A DNA stretch of 34,695 nucleotides from NCBI GenBank assembly GCA_038236865.1, contig JBBRZI010000007.1:1-34695 (forward strand), read 5' to 3'. This DNA is from UBA4729 sp038236865. Lineage in GTDB: Bacteria > Patescibacteriota > Saccharimonadia > Saccharimonadales > UBA4665. Made by a program: the position numbers and the translations under genes. The notes under the pieces are model-generated. The model was not told the origin of the DNA. It was given only the letters and a program-made list of their open reading frames with translations, and did not search any database. This document shows positions 15,611 through 24,414 of the stretch, piece by piece. Each line of letters starts with the position of its first letter. The stretch's first letter is position 1.

Positions 15611-16675
15611 TTAGGCTGCGTCCTTCGCGGCATCGGCAGCCATGACTTTGGCGGCTATTTCTTTGAGAATTTCGGGGTTATCTTGCAAATACTGCTTGGC
15701 GGCTTCACGGCCTTGGCCAATCTTGGCGTCATTGTAGGCGTACCAAGCACCCGACTTCTCGATGATATCGCGGGCGGCTGCTAAATCGACAACGTCACCG
15801 GCTAGGCTAATGCCCTGGTTGTACATGATGTCGAATTCGGCCTCACGGAACGGTGGTGCAATCTTGTTTTTGACGACCTTGACACGCGTGCGGTTGCCGA
15901 TGACGGCATCGCCCTGTTTGATCTGGCCAATCCGGCGGATATCCATCCGAACTGAAGCGTAGAATTTGAGGGCGTTACCACCGGTCGTCGTTTCGGGGTT
16001 GCCAAACATAACCCCAATTTTCATACGAATCTGGTTAATGAAGATCACGGTAGTTTTACTGCGACTAATGACCCCGGTGAGCTTGCGAAGGGCCTGGCTC
16101 ATCAAGCGAGCCTGCAAGCCCATGTGGCTATCACCCATGTCACCTTCGATTTCAGCTCGGGGGACGAGTGCGGCTACCGAATCCACCACAATCAGGTCAA
16201 CGGCATTCGACCGAACCAGTGTCTCGACAATCTCGAGAGCTTGTTCACCGTTATCTGGCTGGCTCAGCAACAGATTCTCGACGTCAACACCGATACGCTT
16301 AGCGTACGACGGGTCGAGCGCGTGCTCGGCGTCAATAAATGCCGCCGTACCGCCGCGACGCTGAACTTCGGCGATCGCGTGCAGCGTCAGCGTCGTTTTG
16401 CCCGAACTTTCCGGGCCATAGACTTCGATAATGCGGCCTTTGGGGATACCGCCACCGAGCGCAATATCGAGCGACAGGCTACCGCTTGGTACGCATTCAA
16501 CCTGCGTGTTGTGGGCGTCACCCAGTTTCATAATTGAGCCTTTGCCGAATTGTTTCTCGATAGCCTCAAGCGCGATGCCGAGGGCTTTCGCTTTACCGTC
16601 GAGCGCCGTCTCTTTGAGCTCTTTAGGCTCTTTAGGCACTTTGGCCACTTTAGTCACGTTCTTGTTCTCTGGCAT
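15611..16675 (-). CDS. recA: RecA recombinase
   Basis: A 354-aa RecA. It has Walker A GPESSGKTT, FIDAEHALDPSYA, Walker B LIVVDSVAALVPRAEIEG and loop L2 with FGNPETTTGGNALKFYASVR. It forms filaments on single-stranded DNA, drives strand exchange and supports integration of imported DNA. The ATG at 16675 is chosen because AGGAGGTCCT directly precedes it; an ATG 12 codons upstream has no ribosome site. A short Lys/Glu-rich extension (KVAKVPKEPKELKET) precedes the core. No recognisable SOS box is seen upstream. Confidence 0.98.
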   Translation of the reverse strand: MPENKNVTKVAKVPKEPKELKETALDGKAKALGIALEAIEKQFGKGSIMKLGDAHNTQVECVPSGSLSLDIALGGGIPKGRIIEVYGPESSGKTTLTLHAIAEVQRRGGTAAFIDAEHALDPSYAKRIGVDVENLLLSQPDNGEQALEIVETLVRSNAVDLIVVDSVAALVPRAEIEGDMGDSHMGLQARLMSQALRKLTGVISRSKTTVIFINQIRMKIGVMFGNPETTTGGNALKFYASVRMDIRRIGQIKQGDAVIGNRTRVKVVKNKIAPPFREAEFDIMYNQGISLAGDVVDLAAARDIIEKSGAWYAYNDAKIGQGREAAKQYLQDNPEILKEIAAKVMAADAAKDAA

Positions 16676-16845
16676 AGGACCTCCTGTATTATTACCCTGC
16701 AAATTTGCCACTTGCCTACTAATATTTTAGCACTATAGCCGCTCCAACACCGCGATGAAATTGCTACTGCTCTATTTGCGACCCAATTTAATTTTTAGTT
16801 AAGCTTGGAATAGCTACCAATCACCTGGGCTTTTAAGATAAATGC

Positions 16846-16874
16846 TTACGTTTTTAAGGTGGAACTGATAAGAT
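16846..16874 (+). promoter_or_regulatory. promoter of the type IV pilus operon
   Basis: TTACGT (16846-16851), a 17-nt spacer and TAAGAT (16869-16874). The start site would fall just before a 23-codon leader ORF that overlaps pilB. Confidence 0.5.
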
Positions 16875-16884
16875 AGATACCAGG

Positions 16885-16956
16885 ATGGGCGAGTATATAA
16901 AAACACTAAAAAATGGTCGTAATCGACAGCTGCGCAACTGCATGGTAGACGCCTAA
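16885..16956 (+). CDS. 23-aa leader ORF overlapping the pilB start
   Basis: ATG at 16885 opens a 23-codon frame (MGEYIKTLKNGRNRQLRN..., basic and polar) whose TAA overlaps the pilB ATG (TAATG, 16954-16958). The ATG is 10 nt after the -10 box, so it would be the first codon of a nearly leaderless transcript. pilB itself lacks a Shine-Dalgarno site, so re-initiation after this ORF is a natural way to translate it. Whether the peptide has a role is unknown. Confidence 0.4.
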   Translation: MGEYIKTLKNGRNRQLRNCMVDA

Positions 16957-18761
16957 TGCGTATTGCCGATTCATTAGTCGAAAAGCTGCTGCACCACAGT
17001 GAGACGATCACCAAAGAGCAGATTGCCGCCCTGCGCGAGCAAGAGATCAACGAGAAAAAGCCGCTCCAAGACCTGGTTATCAAGAACAATCTGATGAGCG
17101 AAAAAGAGCTGACGCGGCTCTACGCCGAAGAGATTGAAATCCCCTTTGTCGAGCTCAATGGCCGTGAGATCAAGCACGAGGTTCTCACCTTGTTACCGGA
17201 GCGCATCGCCCGCCAATACCACGCCGTTGTCTTCGAGATCGATGAGGCTGGCGTCAACCAGCTCGCCATGGAAGACCCCGATGATATCCAAGCGCTCAAT
17301 TTTCTCCAAAAACAACTTGGCAATAACATTAAAGTCTTTATAACTACGAGTAGCCTGCTCCAGTCGGCCCTTGACCAGTATCGCGGCAATATCAGCAGTG
17401 AACTGACAAAAGTCATTAGCAGCGAAGACGAAACCGACGACAGTGACGACATCGATGAGAGTGACCTGGCCGAGGACTCGCCGGTCGCCCAGACCGTCAA
17501 TATTATTATCGAATACGGCGTCAAAGCCGGTGCCAGCGATATCCACATCGAACCGCGCGAAAATTTTGTGGTTGTCCGCTACCGTATTGATGGCCTACTT
17601 CGCGAAGCCAACAAGATTCCGCGGAAAATGCTTGGCGCGCTCGTCAGCCGCATTAAGATTCTCAGCAACCTGAAAATCGACGAACACCGTGCTCCCCAAG
17701 ACGGCCGGTTTAAGGTCGAAATCAACGGCCTGGTCTACGCCCTACGCGTCTCAACTCTACCGATACTCGACGGCGAAAAGGTCGTCATGCGGATCCTTAA
17801 TGAATCTAGTAAACCGGCAGATTTTACCGAACTCGGGTTTTGGGGCGAAAGCTTGGCGCAACTCAAGGAAGCGATTACCCAGCCGCACGGCATGGTGCTC
17901 GTGACTGGCCCAACTGGTTCGGGCAAATCAACAACGCTCTTTAGCGTCTTAAGTTCACTCAACACGCCGAACGTCAATATTTCGACCGTCGAAGACCCGA
18001 TTGAGTACCACGTTGTTGGCGCCAACCAAACCCAAGTCAACGCCATCGCTGGCATGACATTCACCAACGGCCTGCGCGCCCTACTACGCCAAGATCCGAA
18101 CATCATCATGGTCGGTGAGGTCCGCGACGGCGAAACGGCCGATTTAGCCGTGCAGGCCGCTTTGACTGGCCACCTCGTGTTCTCGACTCTGCACACCAAC
18201 AACGCCGCCACCTGTTTGCCACGCTTACTCGACATGGGCATTGAGCCATTTCTGATTGCAAGCACCGTTCGTGTTATCATCGCCCAGCGTTTGGTGCGAC
18301 GCCTGTGCGTCAACTGCCGCGTCGCCTACACCCCCGATGCCCCGAGCCTCAAGCAATTGGTCAAATCCTTCCAGCTCGATAATAACGGCGGCTTCAAGAA
18401 AATGAATGAACTCGACGCCGCGGCTCTGGCCGATGGGATTGGCAAGTCAAACGTCGGCAAGGGTGCCGATGCCGACCAACTGGGTAGTAGCCCGACCGCA
18501 ATTACCCGCCTGTTTAAAGCCCCTGATGATGGCTGCGATAATTGCAACCACACTGGCTTCAAGGGGCGGATCGGGATTTATGAAGTACTGCAAAACACTA
18601 CCGCTATCCAGACGCTAATTGTCAGCCACGCCTCGAGCGAAACCATCGAGACTTCGGCGATTACCGCCGGCATGCTCACCATGCAGCTCGATGGGCTCGT
18701 CAAGGCCATGCGCGGTCAAACCACCATAGAAGAAATCTTACGCGTCACGAGCAGCGAATAA
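16956..18761 (+). CDS. pilB: type IV pilus assembly ATPase PilB (GspE family)
   Basis: A 601-aa hexameric extension ATPase. An N-terminal MshEN-type domain (to about 150) is followed by an acidic linker (ETDDSDDIDESDLAED), then the secretion ATPase core: GASDIHIEP, Walker A GPTGSGKST (Lys324), the Asp box region VEDPIEYH, Walker B IIMVGEVRDGETA (Glu388) and the His box TLHTNNA. Zinc-binding cysteines are Cys451/Cys454 and Cys527/Cys530; the insert between the pairs is long and Gly/Asp-rich. It powers pilus polymerisation with PilC. pilC starts 3 nt after its stop. No PilT retraction ATPase is in the window. Confidence 0.97.
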   Translation: MRIADSLVEKLLHHSETITKEQIAALREQEINEKKPLQDLVIKNNLMSEKELTRLYAEEIEIPFVELNGREIKHEVLTLLPERIARQYHAVVFEIDEAGVNQLAMEDPDDIQALNFLQKQLGNNIKVFITTSSLLQSALDQYRGNISSELTKVISSEDETDDSDDIDESDLAEDSPVAQTVNIIIEYGVKAGASDIHIEPRENFVVVRYRIDGLLREANKIPRKMLGALVSRIKILSNLKIDEHRAPQDGRFKVEINGLVYALRVSTLPILDGEKVVMRILNESSKPADFTELGFWGESLAQLKEAITQPHGMVLVTGPTGSGKSTTLFSVLSSLNTPNVNISTVEDPIEYHVVGANQTQVNAIAGMTFTNGLRALLRQDPNIIMVGEVRDGETADLAVQAALTGHLVFSTLHTNNAATCLPRLLDMGIEPFLIASTVRVIIAQRLVRRLCVNCRVAYTPDAPSLKQLVKSFQLDNNGGFKKMNELDAAALADGIGKSNVGKGADADQLGSSPTAITRLFKAPDDGCDNCNHTGFKGRIGIYEVLQNTTAIQTLIVSHASSETIETSAITAGMLTMQLDGLVKAMRGQTTIEEILRVTSSE

Positions 18762-18764
18762 GCT

Positions 18765-20042
18765 ATGCAGTTTATATATAAAGCCACCACCGCCGAGGGC
18801 CGTACCATATCCGGCAGTGCCGAAGCGGTCAGTAAGCCAGCCCTGCTCGCCTTACTGCGTAAACAAGGCGTCACCCCTATCCTCGTCGATCAGGACAAAA
18901 AACATAAAAGCGGCTCCCTGTTTGGCCCGAAAAAGAAGGTCAAACTCAACGACCTCGTCATCTTCACCCGCCAACTCTCGACTATGATTAGCGCCGGCGT
19001 CCCACTGTCGCGGGCCATGGCGGCCCTCCAGGTCAATGCCGACAATGCCTATATGCGCGAAGTCCTAGCTGGCATCTCTAAAGATGTCGAGAGTGGCTTT
19101 CCACTCGGTGATGCGTTCGCCAAATTCCCCAATGTCTTCAGTGAAGTCTACGTCAACATGGTCCGCGCCGGCGAAGAAGGCGGTATTTTGGACGAGATCC
19201 TTGGTCGCCTCGCCTTACAAGTTGAGCAAGATGCCTCGATCCGCAAAAAGATTAAGAGCGCCATGATGTATCCGATTGTCATCCTCAGCATTACCGTGAT
19301 GGCCTTCTTCGGCATCATGCTGCTGATCGTCCCGAAAATTGGTAAAATTCTACTCGATTTGGGCGGTCCGAACGCTAAACTACCGATCTACACCGTCGTC
19401 ATGCTCAACATCAGTAATTTTTGTGTCAGTAGCTCCATCATCAGCCATATCCCCCTGCTCAATATGATACCGCTAGTCAATAAGCTGCCGAACTTGCTGT
19501 TTATCATGGCTTTCGTAGCCGTCGGCACCGTGTATCTGCTGCGCTACATCCGCACCGAGGCCGGCATGTACAAGTTTCATGGCCTGCTGCTGCGCTTGCC
19601 GGTTGTTAAAATCATCATTTTAAAGATTGCGATTGCCCGCTTCTCGCGCACGTTTGCCTCGCTGATGGGTTCGGGCGTCAGCGTACTCGATGCCCTCGAA
19701 GTCACCGGTGCGGCGCTCGGTAACAAAGTCATTGAAGGCGAGCTGAAGGCCGCGGCCATAGAAGTCCGCAACGGTAAACCACTCAGTGACCCAATCAGTA
19801 AGAGCAAGCACTTTCCGGCGATTGTTTCCCAAATGTTAATTGTCGGTGAGGAGACCGGTCAGATCGATACCGTCCTGACGAAGATTGCTGATTTTTATGA
19901 AGAGGAAGTCGACGTGCTGATCGATGGCTTGGCGGCCATTATTGAACCGATTATGATTGTTGGCCTCGGTGCAGCCGTCGGGCTGATTGCCGCGTCGGTG
20001 ATGGGTCCAATTGCCAACTTATCCAAAAACATTGGCGGTTAA
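18765..20042 (+). CDS. pilC: type IV pilus inner-membrane platform protein PilC (GspF family)
   Basis: A 425-aa protein with an N-terminal basic domain (YKATTAEGRTISGSAEA) and two GspF repeats: LVIFTRQLSTMISAGVPL...GEEGGILDEILGRLA with helix YPIVILSITVMAFFGIMLLI, and FSRTFASLMGSGVSVLDALE...GEETGQIDTVLTKIADFYE with a C-terminal helix. Full length for the family. It couples PilB to pilin insertion. The gap to pilB is 3 nt, so the genes are co-transcribed. Confidence 0.96.
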   Translation: MQFIYKATTAEGRTISGSAEAVSKPALLALLRKQGVTPILVDQDKKHKSGSLFGPKKKVKLNDLVIFTRQLSTMISAGVPLSRAMAALQVNADNAYMREVLAGISKDVESGFPLGDAFAKFPNVFSEVYVNMVRAGEEGGILDEILGRLALQVEQDASIRKKIKSAMMYPIVILSITVMAFFGIMLLIVPKIGKILLDLGGPNAKLPIYTVVMLNISNFCVSSSIISHIPLLNMIPLVNKLPNLLFIMAFVAVGTVYLLRYIRTEAGMYKFHGLLLRLPVVKIIILKIAIARFSRTFASLMGSGVSVLDALEVTGAALGNKVIEGELKAAAIEVRNGKPLSDPISKSKHFPAIVSQMLIVGEETGQIDTVLTKIADFYEEEVDVLIDGLAAIIEPIMIVGLGAAVGLIAASVMGPIANLSKNIGG

Positions 20043-20075
20043 GTGTCGCTAATCTTACACCAGTAAGCTTAAAAC

Positions 20076-20200
20076 TTATCCACAGATCTATTGCTTTGAA
20101 CACACTTATGTTTATAATCATGGACAGATAGTCGAGACTGCACCTTTGTGCGTTTCGATGATCATATCATCAACAAATAAATCAAGGAGGGTGGGTCCTT
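20076..20200 (+). promoter_or_regulatory. promoter and structured 5' leader of the major pilin gene
   Basis: TTGCTT (20091-20096), 16 nt, TATAAT (20113-20118). The leader of about 75 nt contains the inverted repeats GCAC-CTTT-GTGC (20140-20151) and GATGAT-CAT-ATCATC (20157-20171). The ribosome site AAGGAGG at 20184-20190 lies in AAGGA-GGGTGGG-TCCTT, whose second arm abuts the ATG, so the site can be folded away. A perfect DnaA-box match, TTATCCACA, lies at 20076-20084 just upstream of the -35. Confidence 0.6.
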
Positions 20201-20668
20201 ATGATCTCACTTAAAAAGCGACAAAGTGGTTTCACGATTGTGGAACTTTTGATTGTCATCGTTGTGATTGGTATTTTGGCTGCATTAGTCATTACTACCT
20301 ACGGCGGCATTCAGAGCAAAGCCCGTAACAGCAAGCGCCAGGTTGACCTGCAATCACTGCAGACTCAGATCGAAGCGTTCTACAGCCAGAATGGTTACTA
20401 CCCATCACTGACTGACATGAACAGCGGTGCATGGCGCACTATTAACATGAAGAGCCTTGATGTTGGTGCCATGACCGATCCGTCTAACCCAGGGGTTAGC
20501 ACGCTCGTAACTGCGCCAGTGCTCAAGTCATACGCCTACGCGGTGACCGACAACGCTAACGCGTCCTGTGAGTCAACCGACACGACCTGTGCCAAGTACA
20601 CCTTGACCGCTTCCTACGAAGGAACCGTCAATGGTGCCGCTACGTACACCAAAGCTAATCTAGACTAG
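20201..20668 (+). CDS. type IV major pilin
   Basis: A 155-aa prepilin. The leader MISLKKRQSG is cut before FTIVELLIVIVVIGILAAL (Phe1, Glu5 of the mature form), followed by the long helix with RNSKRQVDLQSLQTQIEAFY, then a globular head with two cysteines (CESTDTTC). It has its own promoter, the best ribosome site of the operon and a terminator directly after, as expected for the most abundant subunit. The YYPS segment after the helix is typical of CPR pilins. Confidence 0.94.
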   Translation: MISLKKRQSGFTIVELLIVIVVIGILAALVITTYGGIQSKARNSKRQVDLQSLQTQIEAFYSQNGYYPSLTDMNSGAWRTINMKSLDVGAMTDPSNPGVSTLVTAPVLKSYAYAVTDNANASCESTDTTCAKYTLTASYEGTVNGAATYTKANLD

Positions 20669-20687
20669 TAATCTGGGATTATAGATT

Positions 20688-20719
20688 AAGACCTGAGCAG
20701 TAATGTTCAGGTCTTTTTT
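20688..20719 (+). terminator. intrinsic terminator after the pilin gene
   Basis: AAGACCTGA (20688-20696) pairs with TTCAGGTCTT (20706-20715), and a T-run follows. It ends the pilin transcript and separates it from the minor-pilin genes. Confidence 0.88.
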
Positions 20720-20808
20720 AGTAGCACCCAATGCTCAGCGCAGACAGTACCAGTCATGGCAAAAGACCTACCGGCTATTGGGAGTTATATACTATAATGA
20801 TACTAAGC

Positions 20809-21210
20809 ATGAGAAGTATAAAGACTACTGCCACAGCCGGCTTCACGATTGTCGAAGTCTTGGTGGCAATCGCCGTCGGCAGCATCATGGTGGCGTCGCT
20901 CAACCAGGTCGTCGTGACGTACTTGCACGTCGGCCAGCGCGGCCGCTACCTCAACCTCGCCAACTCCTACGTCGAAGCCAAAACTGAAGCCCTCCGTAAC
21001 GCCGGCTATAACAGCCTTACGAACGGTAGCACCAACCTCAAGCCCGAGCTGCCCACCCAGCTACCACCATCGCGCAACGCCACCTTGACCGTCACCGACC
21101 AAGCCACCGGACTCAAAAAGATTGATATTTCCATTTCCTACAACGATCAAGGCCAACCCAATACCTTCAACTATACGACTTACATCGGGGAACTCGGTGT
21201 CGGGCAATAA
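20809..21210 (+). CDS. minor prepilin
   Basis: A 133-aa prepilin-like protein. MRSIKTTATAG precedes FTIVEVLVAIAVGSIMVASL (cleavage after Gly, Glu5 kept). The rest is a helix (YVEAKTEALRNAGYNSL) and a small beta-rich head. The ATG at 20809 is chosen because TATAAT (20793-20798) lies 10 nt upstream and covers the earlier ATG candidate. It overlaps the next prepilin gene by 14 nt. Minor pilins usually prime the fibre or sit at its tip. Confidence 0.85.
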   Translation: MRSIKTTATAGFTIVEVLVAIAVGSIMVASLNQVVVTYLHVGQRGRYLNLANSYVEAKTEALRNAGYNSLTNGSTNLKPELPTQLPPSRNATLTVTDQATGLKKIDISISYNDQGQPNTFNYTTYIGELGVGQ

Positions 21211-21874
21211 CACCAAACGGTCACAGGGCGGGTTCACACTCGTCGAGGTAACGGTCGCCGTTTCTGTCATGGCGCTCGTCGGTATTCTGTTTTTGAGTGT
21301 CGTCACCAATTACTTCGTCATCATCTCCCGTAACAGTAAACTATCGGAAATGACTTTGACATCGCAAAACCTGTTGCGCACAACCGTCGAGAACATTCGC
21401 TTTGGCGATGGCGTTCGCCAAACCAATACCAACCCCGACGCCAACGCCCCAGTCGGTGGCTGGAATACGAGCAATACAAACTTTGTGATTATCCTGGCGG
21501 TTCCGGCGGTCGATACCAGCCACAGCTACATCATCGACGCCGCCACGGGCAGCCCCTACATGAATGAACTGGTGTATTACAAAAATGGCACGACCCTCAT
21601 GAGACGAACCCTAGCCAACCCTGCCGCCACCGGAACAACACTCAAAACGTCTTGCCCGGCCGCCCTCGCCACGCCGAGCTGCCCTGCCGATACGCAGCTT
21701 GCCAGCTACGTCAGCAGCATGACGTTTAAACTCTACGATCAAGATGCAGTCCTGACTACTACCAGCAGCCTGGCTCGCTCGGTTAACATTACCCTCACCA
21801 TGCAACGCAACGACCCCGGCGACCCGATTAGCGTCACCAACAGTCTGCGTGTAACCCTAAGGAACAGGTTCTAA
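21197..21874 (+). CDS. minor prepilin (PilW/PilV-like)
   Basis: A 225-aa prepilin-like protein. The leader ends KRSQGG before FTLVEVTVAVSVMALVGILFL. The GTG at 21197 is the likely start: it lies inside the end of the previous gene, has GGGGAAC before it, and gives a normal short leader. Longer readings from upstream ATGs give an unusual N-terminus. The head carries two cysteines (TSCPAALATPSCPAD), possibly a disulphide. The next gene begins 1 nt after its stop. Confidence 0.85.
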   Translation: MSGNNTKRSQGGFTLVEVTVAVSVMALVGILFLSVVTNYFVIISRNSKLSEMTLTSQNLLRTTVENIRFGDGVRQTNTNPDANAPVGGWNTSNTNFVIILAVPAVDTSHSYIIDAATGSPYMNELVYYKNGTTLMRRTLANPAATGTTLKTSCPAALATPSCPADTQLASYVSSMTFKLYDQDAVLTTTSSLARSVNITLTMQRNDPGDPISVTNSLRVTLRNRF

Positions 21875-21875
21875 C

Positions 21876-23243
21876 ATGACACAATACAGTCCACGCGACC
21901 AAACCGGCTCAATATTATTAGTGTTTTTGCTGAGCTTGCCCTTCCTGATCCTGATTGCCACCTACTACATGCAGCTGTCACTGACTAGTTTGCAGGTCGC
22001 CACCCAGGATCAGCGGCACAGCCAAGCCCAACTCAGCGCTGACGCCGGGGCCGACTACGCCGTCGAACAGATCAGCCTCAACAACGCCTGGGCCGGTACC
22101 GGCGGCGAAGTCACCCTGCACAATGAAACCAAAATCCGCACGACCTACGCCGTGACCGTCGTTAACAACGCCGTGACCAAAACTCTGCTCATCACCGGCC
22201 GCAGCTACGCACCGGCTTCGGCCACCAGCGCATCACGGTCCGTTAAAATTGCCGTCGATCTGCGGCCCGTCACCAATGGCAGTTTTGGCATCATTAGCGG
22301 TGAGGGTGGCCTGTTTATGAGCAACAGCTCAAAGATTGTCGGTGGCGATGTCTTTATCAATGGTGAGGTCAGCCTCAGTAATACCGCGCAGATCGGGCTG
22401 AGCACCAACCCCCTCAACGTCAGCGTTGCCCACCAAATCTGCCCCGTGCCGCCCGATGCAACCTACCCGCGCGTCTGTAATAGTGGCGAACACGGTCAAC
22501 CGATCACCATCAATGGCCCGTCGGCGCATATCTACGGCACCGTTAAAGCCACCAACCAGACCACAGGGACCGGTATGAGTAGTCCAGGCCTAGTGGCGGG
22601 TGCAGCAGTTGCCCCCCAGCCCTTGCCGACCTACAACCGCGCCGCCCAAAAGAGTGCCGTTACCAATAACATGACCAGCGCGGCGGCCTCGTGTGGCGGC
22701 ACTCAAACCCTCATCTGGCCGGCCAACACCAAAATAACCGGCAATGTTAGTATCGGCACAAAATGTAAGGTTACCGTCCAGGGCAATGTCTGGATTACCG
22801 GCTCACTGACCATGGTCAACAGCAGCCAACTGATTGTCGCCGATGCGCTCGGTGCCACCGTACCAAACATCATGATCGACGGCGCGGCCGGTGCTACCTT
22901 TTCCAATAGCGCCCAGCTAGTCTCCAACGCCAGCAGCACCGGCTTTGAAATCTTTACGTTTTGGAGCGCCGGCGGCTGTTCGCCAGACTGCACGACGCAA
23001 ACCGGGACCGACTTGTATAATTCGCGCGCCATCACCACTATCAATTTGCAACAATCGTCATCAGCGCCCAACACCATCTTCTACGCCTACTGGTCACAGG
23101 TGTCAATTGGCAACAGCGGCCAGATTGGCGCCTTGATTGGGCAAACCATCCTAATGAATAACACTGGCACATTGACATTCGGGGCGGCCATCGGACTGGG
23201 CGGTCCGACCGTCTATGTCGTGCAGGGGTACCGCAAGCAATGA
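21876..23243 (+). CDS. PilX-like pilus-associated protein with beta-helical body
   Basis: A 455-aa protein. The N-terminus (GSILLVFLLSLPFLILIATYY, then AQLSADAGADYAVEQISLN) is a PilX-type helix with the usual Ala/Glu-rich continuation. The body is Asn/Ser/Thr/Gly-rich with regular turns (SNSSKIVGGDVFINGEVSLS, TKITGNVSIGTKCKVTVQGN), which suggests a right-handed beta helix. Cysteine pairs are present (CSPDC). It is the largest member of the minor-pilin set and could be a tip adhesin. It lacks a clear GFTxxE cleavage site, so processing by prepilin peptidase is doubtful. Confidence 0.75.
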   Translation: MTQYSPRDQTGSILLVFLLSLPFLILIATYYMQLSLTSLQVATQDQRHSQAQLSADAGADYAVEQISLNNAWAGTGGEVTLHNETKIRTTYAVTVVNNAVTKTLLITGRSYAPASATSASRSVKIAVDLRPVTNGSFGIISGEGGLFMSNSSKIVGGDVFINGEVSLSNTAQIGLSTNPLNVSVAHQICPVPPDATYPRVCNSGEHGQPITINGPSAHIYGTVKATNQTTGTGMSSPGLVAGAAVAPQPLPTYNRAAQKSAVTNNMTSAAASCGGTQTLIWPANTKITGNVSIGTKCKVTVQGNVWITGSLTMVNSSQLIVADALGATVPNIMIDGAAGATFSNSAQLVSNASSTGFEIFTFWSAGGCSPDCTTQTGTDLYNSRAITTINLQQSSSAPNTIFYAYWSQVSIGNSGQIGALIGQTILMNNTGTLTFGAAIGLGGPTVYVVQGYRKQ

Positions 23244-23254
23244 GAAATCAAGAA

Positions 23255-23281
23255 ATCAGATAGCTAACAATCTGATATACT
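23255..23281 (+). promoter_or_regulatory. promoter before pilM with an overlapping inverted repeat
   Basis: TATACT (23276-23281) with TG one base upstream forms an extended -10. ATCAGAT (23255-23261) and ATCTGAT (23270-23276) are a perfect 7-nt inverted repeat that ends on the first base of the -10 box, a good place for a repressor. Confidence 0.5.
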
Positions 23282-23304
23282 AAGAGCAAAGCACTTATGT
23301 TTCG

Positions 23305-24414
23305 ATGGGCAACATGACTAAAACAACCAAAATCCCTTATTTCTTCCGCGACAAACCCTTGTTTGGGCTCGATATTGGTCCGAGCTCGCTTAAGGTTATG
23401 CAAATCAACCAAGCTGTTCCTAAATCGGCCACCGGCAAAGCCAAGCTGCCGCAAGTCATTGGCTACGGCTACACTCCCTTCGAACGCAGCGCCATTGTCG
23501 ATGGTGTCGTGATGCAGCCAGAGCTCATCGCCAAGGCAGCCCTCGACCTCTTCGAACATCATTTGATTGGTGATATCACAACCAAGCGGGCCGCGATTGC
23601 TATTCCAGCCTACCGGACATTCACCCGCTCCCTGCAGTTACCTAAGCTCAAAGCCGGCGAGCTGGCCGAAGCCGTCCAGCTGGAAGCCGAGCAATACATT
23701 TCCACCCCTCTATCCGAGCTCTATCTCGATTATGAAATTATCAAAGAGGATGACGAACATATGGAGTTGTTTGCGGTGGCCGTACCTAAAACGATCGTTG
23801 ATTCCTATTTAGATTTTGCCCAGATCCTCGGCCTCGAGGCAATTGTCATCGAGCCGACCCTCAGCTCGTCGGGCCGCCTGTTTTCGCTCGATACCCAGAG
23901 TGACGTCGCGACCGCGATTATCGACTTTGGCTCGCGGTCGGCCGACATTAGTATTTACGACCGACACATCTTAGTCACAGGCACCGTTCCGGCTGGCGGC
24001 GACATTTTCATGAAAGCCATTCAAGCGAAACTCAAAGTTACCGCGGCCGAGGCGCAACTGATCAAAACCAAATACGGGCTCGGGCTCAGCAAAAGGCAAC
24101 CAGAAATCCTGCAGGCGCTTGAGCCGATCCTCAGCCAGCTCGTCAAGGAAATTCGCCGCATGATTCGGTACTACGAAGAGCGCTACGGCTCCGAGCGACC
24201 AATTCAACAGATTATCACGCTCGGTGGCGGCGCCAACATGCCCGGCATCAGTGAGTATCTGACCAATGTCATCCGCCTAGCGGTTCGCCACACCGATCCG
24301 TGGCAATACTTTAACTACAAGGGGCTACAGCCGCCGAGCCCGGCCGACAAGCCAATGTACGCCACGGTGGCCGGCTTAAGCCTGATTGACCCCAAAAAGG
24401 CCTTCCGGCTATGA
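23305..24414 (+). CDS. pilM: type IV pilus assembly protein PilM
   Basis: A 369-aa actin-like protein (FtsA/PilM fold) with phosphate motifs FGLDIGPSSLKVMQI, AIIDFGSRSADISIYD and LGGGANMPGISEYL. PilM binds the cytosolic tail of PilN on the inner face of the membrane. Two ATGs are possible (23305 and 23314). The second overlaps the stop of a six-codon mini-ORF (ATG at 23297, TGA at 23315-23317), so re-initiation there is possible. The gene ends in an ATGA overlap with pilN. Confidence 0.95.
   Translation: MGNMTKTTKIPYFFRDKPLFGLDIGPSSLKVMQINQAVPKSATGKAKLPQVIGYGYTPFERSAIVDGVVMQPELIAKAALDLFEHHLIGDITTKRAAIAIPAYRTFTRSLQLPKLKAGELAEAVQLEAEQYISTPLSELYLDYEIIKEDDEHMELFAVAVPKTIVDSYLDFAQILGLEAIVIEPTLSSSGRLFSLDTQSDVATAIIDFGSRSADISIYDRHILVTGTVPAGGDIFMKAIQAKLKVTAAEAQLIKTKYGLGLSKRQPEILQALEPILSQLVKEIRRMIRYYEERYGSERPIQQIITLGGGANMPGISEYLTNVIRLAVRHTDPWQYFNYKGLQPPSPADKPMYATVAGLSLIDPKKAFRL

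Noticed and set aside
16676..16711. Longer RecA start 12 codons upstream
   Set aside because: The extra region contains the AGGAGG ribosome site of the chosen ATG.
20076..20084. Replication origin signalled by a DnaA box
   Set aside because: Only one box is present, with no AT-rich unwinding region and no dnaA/dnaN nearby.
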